This document shows positions 42,812 to 51,405 of a stretch of 64,000 nucleotides of DNA, piece by piece. Source of the stretch: JASLDZ01 sp964242625 (GTDB lineage Bacteria > Pseudomonadota > Alphaproteobacteria > Caulobacterales > Caulobacteraceae). Each line of letters starts with the position of its first letter. Within the stretch, counting starts at the first letter, position 1. Location: the NCBI GenBank assembly GCA_964242625.1, contig CAXTAO010000012.1:12618-76617 (forward strand), written 5' to 3'. Below the pieces are notes generated by a model. That model was not told the origin of the DNA and searched no databases. It saw only the letters and a list, made by a program, of their open reading frames with translations. The position numbers and the translations under genes were made by a program.

Positions 42812-44627
42812 CGGGCTGGAGCGGCGGGGCGGGCGCGAGCGTCGCCGGGCGCGGGGCGGGCGCGGCGGGTGAGGCTGTGAAGGGCGACGTGGCGACCGGG
42901 GCGTCCGCCGTCGTCGGCGCGGCGGGGGCGGCGTCGGCGCCCGGACCGCCCACCGTGCAGCCCGTGCGCTCGGCCTCCCGCACCGTGCAGCGCGCCAGCG
43001 GCCGCGCCGAGCCCGCCGCGCCCGGCGGCGGACCGCCCTCGCGCTCCGCCGACATGATGGCGGTGGCCGAGGCGAAAGGGTGCAGGGTGGAGGCGGCGGG
43101 CGGCGCGGCGGGCGGGGCGGAGTCCGCCCCCGGATGCTCGGGCGCGTCGACCCGCGAGGCCGCCTGTGGCGCGTGCAGCGGGGCCACGCCCACCGAGTCG
43201 AGCGCGCGCACCAGCCCCTCCCACGGCAGGGCGCCCTTGTTCCTGACCTCGTTGAAGTGCGTCTCCGGCCGGATCACGTCGAGGTCGGGCACCAGGAGCG
43301 CCGCTTCCAGCACCCCGGCGGAGGCGAGCACGCCGGCGCGGGCGGTGTATTCGTTGTAGCGGTCCTGGAGGAAGCGGATCTCCGCCTGGTTGAGCTCCAG
43401 GACGGCGTTCAGGACGTCGATGGGCTGGCGCAGGCCGAAGGGCTCCTCGCGCCGCACGCCGTAGAAGGCGGCCTGGGTGGCGCGCACGCCCTCGCCGTCG
43501 GCCCCCAGCGCCGCGCGGGCGGCGAGGAGCTGGGCCCAGGCCTGCGATACGCCTTGCACCGCCCCGCGCCGCTGCTGCTCGACCTGGAAACGGGCCTGGT
43601 TGGCGGCGGCGAGCTCCTGGCGGATGCCCGAGGTGTAGGTCCCGCTCGAATACAGCGGCTGGGTGAGGTTCACCGAGGCCGCCACCCCGTGCTGGTCGCC
43701 GAGGGAGGGCTCGTAGGGCTCGACCGGCGCGCGGGTCACGTCCACCCGCAGGGTGAGCTGGGGCGCGTAGTTGCGGCGCGCCTCCGACACCCGCGCCTTG
43801 GCGGCCTCCTCCGCGTACTTGGCCGCACGCAGGTTGGCGTTCTGCGCCTCGGCGAGGTCGAAGGCGTCGTTGAGGTTGGCGGGAAGACCGTCGAGCGCGG
43901 GCTCGGGATCGAGCTGGACCGCCGCCTCGCCCACGAGCGCCAGATAGGCCGCGCGGCTGATCTCGAGCTGGGCGCCCGCGCTGGCGACGTTGGATTGCGA
44001 CGCGGCGAGGCGGCCGGAGGTCTCGTCCACGTCGGTCTGGGTGACCTGGCGCACGGCGAACTCGGCGCGGGTCTGGTCCATCTGCCGGGCGAGGGCGGCG
44101 GTGATGTCGCGGTACACGTCGAGGATCTGCTGATCGCGGCGCACGCCCACGTAGGCGGAGATCACCTGCTGCACGATGGAGATCTCGGTCTGGCGCAGCT
44201 GCTCGCGCGCCGAGAGCACCGACGCCTCCGCAGCGTTTACCGCCGCGCGCTGGCGGCCGCCGGTGAAGAGCGGCTGGCTCAGCGTGAGGTCGATGGTGCC
44301 GGTGCGCGCCTCAGAGTGGGGCGCACCCGGAGCGTACTCGCCCGTGAACTGATCGCGCGGCCCCAGGAACTTGCCACGGATCTCGTTGTACTCGGCCAGG
44401 GCGCTGACCTGGGCCTGCAAGCCGTAGCCGCCGCGCGCCTGGACGTACTGCTCGTCCTGCTGCTGCACGACGGCGCGCTGCGCCTGGAGCTGGGGGTTGT
44501 GCGCGTAGGCGGCGGAGATGGCGTCGGCCAGGGTGGTCGCGCCCGCGGACGCAGCCGCGCCCAGGCCGGCGAGGAGGGCGGCCGCCCCCGCCGTCCGTCG
44601 CAGGACGGCGCGTCGCAGATCGCCCAT
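42783..44627 (-). CDS. TolC/RsaF-family outer-membrane secretion channel with C-terminal extension
   Basis: A 614-residue outer-membrane efflux protein. A signal peptide (about 1-30) is followed by TLADAISAAYAHNPQLQAQRA, the standard TolC start, and by two related halves (TLSQPLFTGGRQRAAV and NLTQPLYSSGTYTSGI). The TolC fold ends around residue 450-488. After it comes a tail of about 125 residues rich in Pro/Ala/Thr with two cysteines (CTVREAERTGCTV), not part of the family. It is the likely outer-membrane partner of the type I ABC/HlyD pair 7 kb away. It overlaps the MscS gene end. Confidence 0.9.
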   Translation of the reverse strand: MGDLRRAVLRRTAGAAALLAGLGAAASAGATTLADAISAAYAHNPQLQAQRAVVQQQDEQYVQARGGYGLQAQVSALAEYNEIRGKFLGPRDQFTGEYAPGAPHSEARTGTIDLTLSQPLFTGGRQRAAVNAAEASVLSAREQLRQTEISIVQQVISAYVGVRRDQQILDVYRDITAALARQMDQTRAEFAVRQVTQTDVDETSGRLAASQSNVASAGAQLEISRAAYLALVGEAAVQLDPEPALDGLPANLNDAFDLAEAQNANLRAAKYAEEAAKARVSEARRNYAPQLTLRVDVTRAPVEPYEPSLGDQHGVAASVNLTQPLYSSGTYTSGIRQELAAANQARFQVEQQRRGAVQGVSQAWAQLLAARAALGADGEGVRATQAAFYGVRREEPFGLRQPIDVLNAVLELNQAEIRFLQDRYNEYTARAGVLASAGVLEAALLVPDLDVIRPETHFNEVRNKGALPWEGLVRALDSVGVAPLHAPQAASRVDAPEHPGADSAPPAAPPAASTLHPFASATAIMSAEREGGPPPGAAGSARPLARCTVREAERTGCTVGGPGADAAPAAPTTADAPVATSPFTASPAAPAPRPATLAPAPPLQPVTPGGGPPR

Positions 44628-44693
44628 GACCGTCTGACCGAACTCCCGCGCGCCCCCCGGCCGGAGCGGGCGCTTAGCAGAGCGCCCCCGTTC

Positions 44694-44711
44694 CCGTCAC
44701 GGCCCCGTCAC
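44694..44711 (+). promoter_or_regulatory. candidate PhoB-like direct repeat between tolC-type gene and MT-GT gene
   Basis: CCGTCAC-GGCC-CCGTCAC is a perfect 7-base direct repeat with the 11-bp period of a Pho box, sharing the CCGTCAY half-site with the candidates at pstS and phoU. It lies 67 bases ahead of the tolC-like start and about 100 bases ahead of the divergent gene. The T of CTGTCA is replaced by C in both halves, and such repeats can arise by chance in GC-rich DNA. Confidence 0.3.
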
Positions 44712-44814
44712 GGCGAGGGCTTGCGACACATCGGCGTGGGCGCGCCGCTCGACAGCCGCGCGGCGCGCGTGGTGTGACGGCCGCCCGTCCCGCCACCCGA
44801 GCCCGCGCCCGCCC

Positions 44815-46500
44815 GTGACCGCCCCCGCCGCCTACTACGGCAACGTCAATCCCGACCTCCTGGCCTGGATGCCGCTCTCGGCCGGGCGGGTGCTGGAGCT
44901 CGGCTGCGGCGAGGGCGCGCTCGCCGCAGCCTACAAGGCGCGCAATCCGCGGGCACATTATACGGCGGTGGAGCTGCACGGCCCGGCGGCGGCCGTGGCG
45001 CGGGGCCGTGTCGACCGGCTTCACGAGGGCGACTTCGCCGCGCTCGACCTCGCCGAACTCGCGGCGGACGGACCGTTCGACCTCGCGGTCATGGGCGACG
45101 TCCTGGAGCACATGGCCGACCCCTGGGCGGTGTTGCGGCGCCTGCGCGAGCTCCTCGCCCCCGACGGCGTCCTGGCGATCTCCGTCCCCAACGTGGGCCA
45201 CTGGAGCGTGCTGGCGGAGGCGATGGCCGGGCGCTGGCCCGCGGAGGACGCGGGGCTGTTCGACCGCACCCACCTGCGCTGGTTCACCCTGGACTCGCTC
45301 GGCCGCACGCTGGGCGACACGGGCTTCGCGCTCCGCCGTGCGCGGCCACGCAACTTTCTCCTGAACCGCGAGGCGGCCGAGCGGTGGATTCCCGCGCTCG
45401 CCGACGCCGCCGAGCGCGGCGGAGTGGAACGGCGCGGCTTCGTCGAACGCGCGCAGGCGCTGCAGTACGTGGCCAATGCGCGGCGCGCCGACGCGCCCGC
45501 CGAGGACCCGCTCCACGTTCACTTCGCCGCCGTCACTCCCGACTTCCTCGACGTGCGCATGCGCCAGCCCATGGAGGCGCTCCGCTCGGACCCGGGCGTG
45601 ACGACCTCCTGGCGCGAGCGTGACGCGCGCCTGCCCGATCTCCCGGCCGGGCGACGCAAGGTCGCGGTGGTGCAACGGCTGGCGCTCACCGCGGACGCCG
45701 CGGCGGCCTACGCGCAGGCGGCCCGTCACGCCGGCTGGGCGCTCGTGTTCGAGATGGACGACCACCCCGACCTGATCGGCCGGGTGCAGCGCTCGGACGC
45801 CGGGACGCGGCTCGTCGAGACGCTGTGCGCCTTCGACGCGGTGCAGACCTCCACCGCGGCGCTCGGCGACGCCCTGGCCGCCTACGCTCGCCCCGTGCGC
45901 GTGTTCGCCAATGCGCTGATGGAGCTGCCGCCGCTCGCGCCCCGCGCGCCGGGGCCGCCGCGCGTGTTCTACGGCGCGCTCAACCGCGAGGGCTTCAGCG
46001 CGGAGGTGGCCCGCGCGCTCGGTCCCTTCGTCGCGCGCCGGCCCGACGTCGAGTTCACCGTGGTGCACGACCGCGCCTTCTTCGACGCCCTGCCGACAGG
46101 GGCGAAGCGCTTCCACCCCGCCGCGCCCTACGCCGACTACCTCGGCCTCATGAGGGCTTGCGACGTCGTGCTGTCGCCGCTCGAGGGGCGGCCGGAGGAG
46201 CGGTTCAAGAGCGACGTCAAATGGCTGGAGGCGACGCGCGCGGGGGCGGCCTTCCTGGCCTCGCCCCCGGTCTACGCCGCTACCGTCGCATCCGGGAGCA
46301 CCGGCGTGATCGTTGAGGGCCCCGACGGCTGGGGCGCGGCGCTCGACGCCCTTCTCGGCGCCCCGGACCACGCCGCGGCGCTCGCGGCCGCCGCGCGGGC
46401 GGAGGTCGCCGCCACGCGGATGGAGGCCTTCCACCTCGCCGCCCGGATCGAGTGGTATGGCGAACTCGCCGACGTCGCGCGGCGGCGCAGCGCCGGTTGA
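44815..46500 (+). CDS. methyltransferase-glycosyltransferase fusion
   Basis: A 561-residue two-domain protein. Residues about 1-235 are a class I SAM methyltransferase (RVLELGCGEGALAAAYKA at 25-42, LAVMGDVLEHMADPW, ISVPNVGHWS). Residues about 275-560 form a GT-B-like glycosyltransferase: VAVVQRL start, FEMDDHPDLIGRV, VFYGALNREGFSAEVARAL, and VLSPLEGRPEERFKSDVKWLEATRAGAAFLAS, close to the C-terminal nucleotide-sugar site. Start GTG at 44815. It probably modifies and extends a polysaccharide made in this island; sugar and acceptor are unknown. Confidence 0.82.
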   Translation: MTAPAAYYGNVNPDLLAWMPLSAGRVLELGCGEGALAAAYKARNPRAHYTAVELHGPAAAVARGRVDRLHEGDFAALDLAELAADGPFDLAVMGDVLEHMADPWAVLRRLRELLAPDGVLAISVPNVGHWSVLAEAMAGRWPAEDAGLFDRTHLRWFTLDSLGRTLGDTGFALRRARPRNFLLNREAAERWIPALADAAERGGVERRGFVERAQALQYVANARRADAPAEDPLHVHFAAVTPDFLDVRMRQPMEALRSDPGVTTSWRERDARLPDLPAGRRKVAVVQRLALTADAAAAYAQAARHAGWALVFEMDDHPDLIGRVQRSDAGTRLVETLCAFDAVQTSTAALGDALAAYARPVRVFANALMELPPLAPRAPGPPRVFYGALNREGFSAEVARALGPFVARRPDVEFTVVHDRAFFDALPTGAKRFHPAAPYADYLGLMRACDVVLSPLEGRPEERFKSDVKWLEATRAGAAFLASPPVYAATVASGSTGVIVEGPDGWGAALDALLGAPDHAAALAAAARAEVAATRMEAFHLAARIEWYGELADVARRRSAG

Positions 46501-46637
46501 CGCCGCGCACGGTTCGCCGCTAGGGCGTATGCAGCGGTCGCCCCGCTTCGTATCGCCCCGGCGCTCCCGGCCCCCGAGGGGCCTCCCGCGCGTTACGCGG
46601 CCGCCGCTTCCCCGGCGTTCGCCCTGTCCGGACCCGC

Positions 46638-47456
46638 ATGTCGACCAACACCCCTGCGACCCAGGTGATCAGCTCCGAGGGAGCCGGTCTCTGGGACATC
46701 ACCTCGGGCCTTCGCTCCTGGCGGCTCTGGGCCTTCCTCGGCCTGCAGGACATCCGTCAGCGCTATCGCCGCTCGTCGTTCGGGCCGCTGTGGCTCGCGC
46801 TGGGGCTGGGCGTCACCATCGTCGGCATTGGACTTCTCTACGCGCAGATCCTGAAGGTCTCGCCCGGCAACTTCATCCCGTTCCTGGCGCTCAGCCTGCT
46901 GATCTGGAACTTCATCAGCGCGGTCTTGAACGAGTCCACGGGCCTCTTCCAGGGCGCCGCGGGCATGATGACGTCCATGCGAATGCCTTACACGACGCTC
47001 GCCCTACGTTGCATCGTGCGAAATCTCATCGTCGCCGCCCACTGCGTGGTGCCCGCAGCCATCGCGCTCGTGTACTACAAGTATCCGGTCACGCCGGCCG
47101 CGCTGATGGCGATCCCGGGGCTCCTGCTCCTGGTCGCCAACCTGTACTGGATTTCGATCGCGATCGGGCTTGTGTGCCTGCGGTTCCGCGACGTGCAGCA
47201 GATCATCATCTACGGCCTGCAGCTGGCGCTCTTCCTGACGCCGATCATCTGGCAGCCGAGCCAGATCCGTGCGGGAAGCGCCTTCCTGGCGGCCAACCCG
47301 CTCTACCACCTGATCGAGGTGATCCGCGGCCCCGTGTTCGAGCACCGCATCCCCGCGACGAGCTTCGAGTTCTGCCTGATCCTGCTGCCGCTCGGCGGCG
47401 CGGCGACGCTTCTGTCGTTCGTGCGGCTACGTCGGCAGATGGTCTACTGGATCTGA
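46638..47456 (+). CDS. polysaccharide ABC exporter permease (Wzm/KpsM type)
   Basis: A 272-residue ABC-2 permease with six helices. LGLQDIRQRYRRSSFGPLWLALGLGVTIVGIGLLYAQIL is the typical start of O-antigen/capsule permeases (Wzm, KpsM, RfbA), and FLTPIIWQPSQI and NPLYHLIEVIRGPVF are family motifs. It exports an undecaprenyl- or lipid-linked glycan with the ATPase encoded two bases downstream. A short gap of 137 bases before it may hold the promoter. Confidence 0.92.
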   Translation: MSTNTPATQVISSEGAGLWDITSGLRSWRLWAFLGLQDIRQRYRRSSFGPLWLALGLGVTIVGIGLLYAQILKVSPGNFIPFLALSLLIWNFISAVLNESTGLFQGAAGMMTSMRMPYTTLALRCIVRNLIVAAHCVVPAAIALVYYKYPVTPAALMAIPGLLLLVANLYWISIAIGLVCLRFRDVQQIIIYGLQLALFLTPIIWQPSQIRAGSAFLAANPLYHLIEVIRGPVFEHRIPATSFEFCLILLPLGGAATLLSFVRLRRQMVYWI

Positions 47457-47457
47457 C

Positions 47458-48234
47458 ATGGCCATTTCACTCCGCGGCGTCACCGTCGACCTCCCGATCT
47501 TCAACGCCAACGCCCGATCCCTGCGCAAGAGCCTGACCAAGGCGACGGTGGGCGGCTCTCTGTTCGCCCGATCCGACAACAAGGTGGTGGTCCGCGCGCT
47601 CAGCGACGTCGACCTCGACGTCGCCGACGGCGACCGCGTGGCGCTGATCGGCCCCAACGGCGCGGGCAAGACCACGCTCCTGCGCGTGATGGCCGGCATC
47701 TACACGCCGAGCACGGGCTCGGTGAGCGTGCAGGGCAGGGTGTCGGCGGCGCTGAACGCCAGCCTCGGCCTCGATCCCGAGCTCAGCGGTCGCGAGAATA
47801 TCTTCCTGACCGGCTACATGCGAGGGCTGACCAAGGCCGCCATCGAAGCCGAGATCGACGACATTATCTCCACCGCCGACCTCGGCAGCTTCATAGAATT
47901 GCCGGTGAACACCTACTCCGCGGGCATGGGCGGCCGGCTCGTGTTCGCGGCGGCCACCGCCTTCGCGCCCGACGTGCTCCTGATGGACGAGTGGCTGATG
48001 GCGGGCGACGCGTCGTTCGTGGCCAAGGCCGAGCAGCGCACAAAGGCCTTCGTCAACAAGGCGCGCGTGGTGGTGCTGGCCAGCCACTCGCTCGCCCTCG
48101 TCCGCTCCTTCTGCAACCGCGCGGCCTATCTGCGCGCGGGGCAGCTGATGGCCTACGGCCCGACGGACGAGATGCTCGACATGTACGAGGCGGACACCCG
48201 GCGCGGGCCGCAACTGTCGGTCGCGGCCGCCTGA
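47458..48234 (+). CDS. polysaccharide ABC exporter ATP-binding protein (Wzt/KpsT type)
   Basis: A 258-residue ABC ATPase with Walker A GPNGAGKTT (about 63-71), Q-loop region LDPELSGRENIFLTGYMRGL, signature TYSAGMGGRL, Walker B DVLLMDEW followed by AGDASF, and switch His in LASHSLALV. The N-terminal tract FNANARSLRKSLTKATVGG is typical of O-antigen ATPases. The protein stops after the nucleotide-binding domain, lacking the C-terminal carbohydrate-binding domain of Wzt proteins that recognise a chain terminus, so chain length is presumably set otherwise. Confidence 0.93.
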   Translation: MAISLRGVTVDLPIFNANARSLRKSLTKATVGGSLFARSDNKVVVRALSDVDLDVADGDRVALIGPNGAGKTTLLRVMAGIYTPSTGSVSVQGRVSAALNASLGLDPELSGRENIFLTGYMRGLTKAAIEAEIDDIISTADLGSFIELPVNTYSAGMGGRLVFAAATAFAPDVLLMDEWLMAGDASFVAKAEQRTKAFVNKARVVVLASHSLALVRSFCNRAAYLRAGQLMAYGPTDEMLDMYEADTRRGPQLSVAAA

Positions 48235-48249
48235 GCGCGGCGTCCGCGC

Positions 48250-48486
48250 TTAAGGCGAGGTGCGTGCCGCCGTCCCTGTGCTCGTGGACGTGTTAACCCC
48301 CGTCGTGTTGCTGGTGAGGCCGCCGAGCGGCGCGCCCCCGGCCGGCGCCAGCGTCGAATGGCGCTGCGCGAACAGCCACACGGCCGCCAGCAGGACCACC
48401 CCCGCCACCACGAACCAGAGCTCCCGCCGCAGGAATCTCGCCATGCGACGATCTTCGATGGGAGGCTCGGCGGGGGAAGGGTTCAC
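48250..48486 (-). CDS. small single-pass membrane protein, hypothetical
   Basis: A 78-residue protein from a GTG at 48486, or 64 residues from an ATG at 48444. It has one transmembrane helix (ELWFVVAGVVLLAAVWLFAQ), a short basic inside segment and a Thr/Ser/Asn-rich outside tail. No Shine-Dalgarno is clear for either start. It is antisense to nothing conserved and lies alone on the minus strand in the polysaccharide cluster. Could be real or spurious. Confidence 0.45.
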   Translation of the reverse strand: MNPSPAEPPIEDRRMARFLRRELWFVVAGVVLLAAVWLFAQRHSTLAPAGGAPLGGLTSNTTGVNTSTSTGTAARTSP

Positions 48487-48586
48487 GCGGGCGCTCCAGC
48501 ACAGGCGGGCGCTGGCCCGCGACGTCGATCGGCAACACGCGGCGGCGAGGAGCCGTTCCTCTCGGGCCTATGGCGGGCGCTGAGCT

Positions 48587-50431
48587 ATGGCGCGAAGCCC
48601 CCTCCACCTCCTGCGGGAGTTCACACGCTGGACGCGCGACGCCGGGCCGGCCGCCGCGCTGGCGCGGGTGCGCGCCTATGTCGACGCCCAGCGCTCGTTG
48701 CGGCGGACCCGCGTGCGCGAGACGACCGGCGACTACGCCCAGTGGATCGCGCGCCACGAGCCGGAGGGGATCGCCGCCGTCTCCGCCCAGAACGCGCGCC
48801 TCGCTCGCCTTCCGCGACGGCCGTTGATGTCGATCGTCACGCCGCTCTACGACACGCCCCCGCCGTTCCTGGAGGCGATGATCGGGAGCGTGCGCGCCCA
48901 GGCCTACCCGCATTGGGAGCTGTGCCTGGCCGACGACGCCTCTCCCTCCCCGCACGTGCGGGAGGCGCTGGCGCGCGCCACCACCGCCGACCCGCGCATC
49001 AAGGCGATGGTCCGGCCGGTGAACGGCCACATCTCGGCGGCGTCCAATTCGGCGCTCGAACTCGCCACGGGCGAGTGGGTCGTGCTCCTCGACCACGACG
49101 ACCTGTTGAGCCCCGACGCGCTGCTGCGCCTCGTGGAGGAGGCGACCGCGCATCCCGACGCCGTCCTGATCTACTCCGACGAGGACAAGCTCTCCGAAGC
49201 GGGGCGCCGCTACGAGCCGTTCTTCAAGCCCGACTTCTCGCCAGAGCTGTTCCGCTCGCAGAACTACCTGAACCACCTGACCGCGCTGCGCGCCGAGCGC
49301 GTGCGCGCCGTCGGCGGCTGGCGCGAGGGCTTCGAGGGCAGCCAGGACTACGACCTCTTCCTGCGCGTGCTGGAGGGGATCGAGCCGGCGCGCGTGCGCC
49401 ACGTGCCGCACGTGCTCTACCACTGGCGCGCGGCGCCCGGATCGACCGCGTTGGCCGCCGACCAGAAGGACTACGCCTTCGACGCGGGCCAGCGGGCCTT
49501 GCGCGAGCACCTTGCGCGCATGGGGGTGGGCGCGCAGGTCGAGCGCGCGGGCGAGTGGCCGTTCCATCGCGTGCGCCACGCCCTGCCCGCGCCCGCGCCG
49601 CTGGTGTCGCTGGTGATCCCCACGCGCGACCGCACCGACCTCCTGGCGCCCTGCCTGCGCTCGGTGCTCCGCGCCGACTACCCTGCGCTGGAGGTGCTGG
49701 TGGTCGACAACGGATCGGTCGAACCTCGCACCTATGCGCTCTTCGCCGAGCTGGCGTCCGACTCGCGCGTGCGCGTCCTCCCTGCGCCCGGACCGTTCAA
49801 CTACTCGGCGCTGAACAACGCGGCGGTGCGCGAGGCGCGGGGCGAGGTGATCGGCCTCCTAAACAACGACCTTGAAGCTATCGGCGACGACTGGCTCCGC
49901 GAGATGGTCTCCTGGGCCGTCCAGCCGGAGATCGGCTGCGTCGGCGCCAAGCTCCTCTACCCGGGCGACACCGTACAGCACGTGGGCGTCGTGCTCGGCA
50001 TCGGCGGCGTGGCCGGACACGCGCACAAGCACGAGCGGCGCACCACGGGCGGCTACTTCACGCGCGCGGCGCTCGTGCACAACGTTTCGGCGATCACCGG
50101 AGCCTGCCTGCTGGTGCGCCGGTCGGTGTGGGACGCGGCGGGCGGGCTGGACGAGGCGCTGGCCGTCGCCTTCAACGACGTCGACTTCTGCCTTCGCGTG
50201 CGCGACCTCGGTTACCGCAACGTGCTGACGCCCTTCGCCGAGCTGTATCACCACGAGAGCCCGTCGCGCGGCGCGGAAACCACGCCGGAGAAGCGCGCCC
50301 GCTTCGCCGCGGAGGTCGCCTTCATGCACGCGCGCTGGGGCGAGGCGCTCCAGCGCGATCCCTACTACTCGCCCCACCTCTCCCTCGCTCGCGAGGACTT
50401 CGCCATCCGCACGGACGGGGTTGTGCGGTGA
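48587..50431 (+). CDS. two-domain family 2 glycosyltransferase
   Basis: A 614-residue protein with two tandem GT-A modules. Module 1 (about 80-310) has MSIVTPLYDTPPPFLEAMIGSV, VVLLDHDDLLSPDAL (DHDD metal site) and EGSQDYDLFLRV. Module 2 (about 345-580) has VSLVIPTRDRTDLLAPCLRSVL, VIGLLNNDLEAI, TGACLLVRRSVWDAAGG and FNDVDFCLRV. The architecture is that of rhamnan/O-antigen polymerising or branching transferases in which each module adds a different linkage. Its stop overlaps the next gene's GTG (GTGA). Confidence 0.9.
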   Translation: MARSPLHLLREFTRWTRDAGPAAALARVRAYVDAQRSLRRTRVRETTGDYAQWIARHEPEGIAAVSAQNARLARLPRRPLMSIVTPLYDTPPPFLEAMIGSVRAQAYPHWELCLADDASPSPHVREALARATTADPRIKAMVRPVNGHISAASNSALELATGEWVVLLDHDDLLSPDALLRLVEEATAHPDAVLIYSDEDKLSEAGRRYEPFFKPDFSPELFRSQNYLNHLTALRAERVRAVGGWREGFEGSQDYDLFLRVLEGIEPARVRHVPHVLYHWRAAPGSTALAADQKDYAFDAGQRALREHLARMGVGAQVERAGEWPFHRVRHALPAPAPLVSLVIPTRDRTDLLAPCLRSVLRADYPALEVLVVDNGSVEPRTYALFAELASDSRVRVLPAPGPFNYSALNNAAVREARGEVIGLLNNDLEAIGDDWLREMVSWAVQPEIGCVGAKLLYPGDTVQHVGVVLGIGGVAGHAHKHERRTTGGYFTRAALVHNVSAITGACLLVRRSVWDAAGGLDEALAVAFNDVDFCLRVRDLGYRNVLTPFAELYHHESPSRGAETTPEKRARFAAEVAFMHARWGEALQRDPYYSPHLSLAREDFAIRTDGVVR

Positions 50432-51213
50432 GTTGGCGTTTCTCGTCGGTGCTGGGCGCGATCGCCAAGGACGAAGGACCGTACCTCGAAGAGTGGGCCG
50501 ACCACCACCTCTCCCTCGGCTTCGACCGCATCCACATCTACGCCAACGAGGGCGCGGTGACGCGGGCCTACGCGCCCTTACGACGGGCCCCGTTCGCCCG
50601 TCGGGTATGGATCACGCCTTGGCGGCTCAGGCGACGACCGCCCCAGGTTCCCGCCTACGCCGATTGCCTGTCACGCTATCGCCGCCGGGCCGAGTGGCTG
50701 ATGTTCCTCGACCTCGACGAGTTCCTGAACCTCAAGGCGCACCCGACGCTCGCCGCCTTCATGGCCGAGCACGCTTCAGCCGACGCCGTAGCGGTCCATT
50801 GGCGCATGTTCGGCTCCTCAGGCCAGGAGGCGCCCGACGGGCGACCGGTGCTCCAACGCTTCACCCGCGCCGCGCCCGCAGCCTTCGGCCCTAACGCTCA
50901 CGTCAAGACCATCTTCCGTCCACGCGCCGCGCTCCGCCCTGGCGTGCATGTTCCCGAGCTCAAGCCGGCCGCGCGACTGGTGGACACCCTCGGCCGGCCC
51001 CTCGCGCCCGGGCTGGACAGCCTCCATCACGAGATCACGCTCGAGCGCGCCCAGGTGAACCACTATTTCACCCGCTCCCGCGCCGAGTTCATGCAGAAGC
51101 GCGCCCGCGGCCGCGCCGACGTGCGCGACGGCGATCCCGTCAAGCACCGCGCCGCGTCCGAGTTCGAGGCCTACGACCGGAACGAGGAGGAAGACCTCAC
51201 CATACTGCGCTAG
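50428..51213 (+). CDS. GT92/GT2-like glycosyltransferase
   Basis: A 261-residue protein of the Glyco_tranf_2_4/GT92-like group: IAKDEGPYLEEWADHHLSLGFDRIHIYANEG is the family start (KNE-x-YL-x-EW-x-xHxxxG), WLMFLDLDEFLNL holds the DLDEF metal motif, and HHEITLERAQVNHYFTRSRAEFMQKRARG is the conserved C-terminal block. Start GTG at 50428 overlaps the previous stop. It belongs to the same polysaccharide operon. Confidence 0.88.
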   Translation: MSWRFSSVLGAIAKDEGPYLEEWADHHLSLGFDRIHIYANEGAVTRAYAPLRRAPFARRVWITPWRLRRRPPQVPAYADCLSRYRRRAEWLMFLDLDEFLNLKAHPTLAAFMAEHASADAVAVHWRMFGSSGQEAPDGRPVLQRFTRAAPAAFGPNAHVKTIFRPRAALRPGVHVPELKPAARLVDTLGRPLAPGLDSLHHEITLERAQVNHYFTRSRAEFMQKRARGRADVRDGDPVKHRAASEFEAYDRNEEEDLTILR

Positions 51214-51405
51214 CGTCCGACGCACGACTCGATCGAAGCCTAGCCTTCCCTGCGACATGGCCGCCGCGTGCGGGGCGGCGGCGTTGACAGCCGAGGCGGG
51301 GGTGAGCATGTGCCGCCCGAAGGCGCAGCGCAGATCGAACCCGGCGCGTTCCCCGTTTCGCCCCGCCGCCTGCGCGCGGCCCAGCGCCCACGAGCCCCGC
51401 CCAGC

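Noticed and set aside
51284..51312. TTGACA -35 box upstream of the type I exporter gene
   Set aside because: The hexamer 17 bases downstream (CATGTG) is a poor -10; a perfect -35 alone is not enough support.
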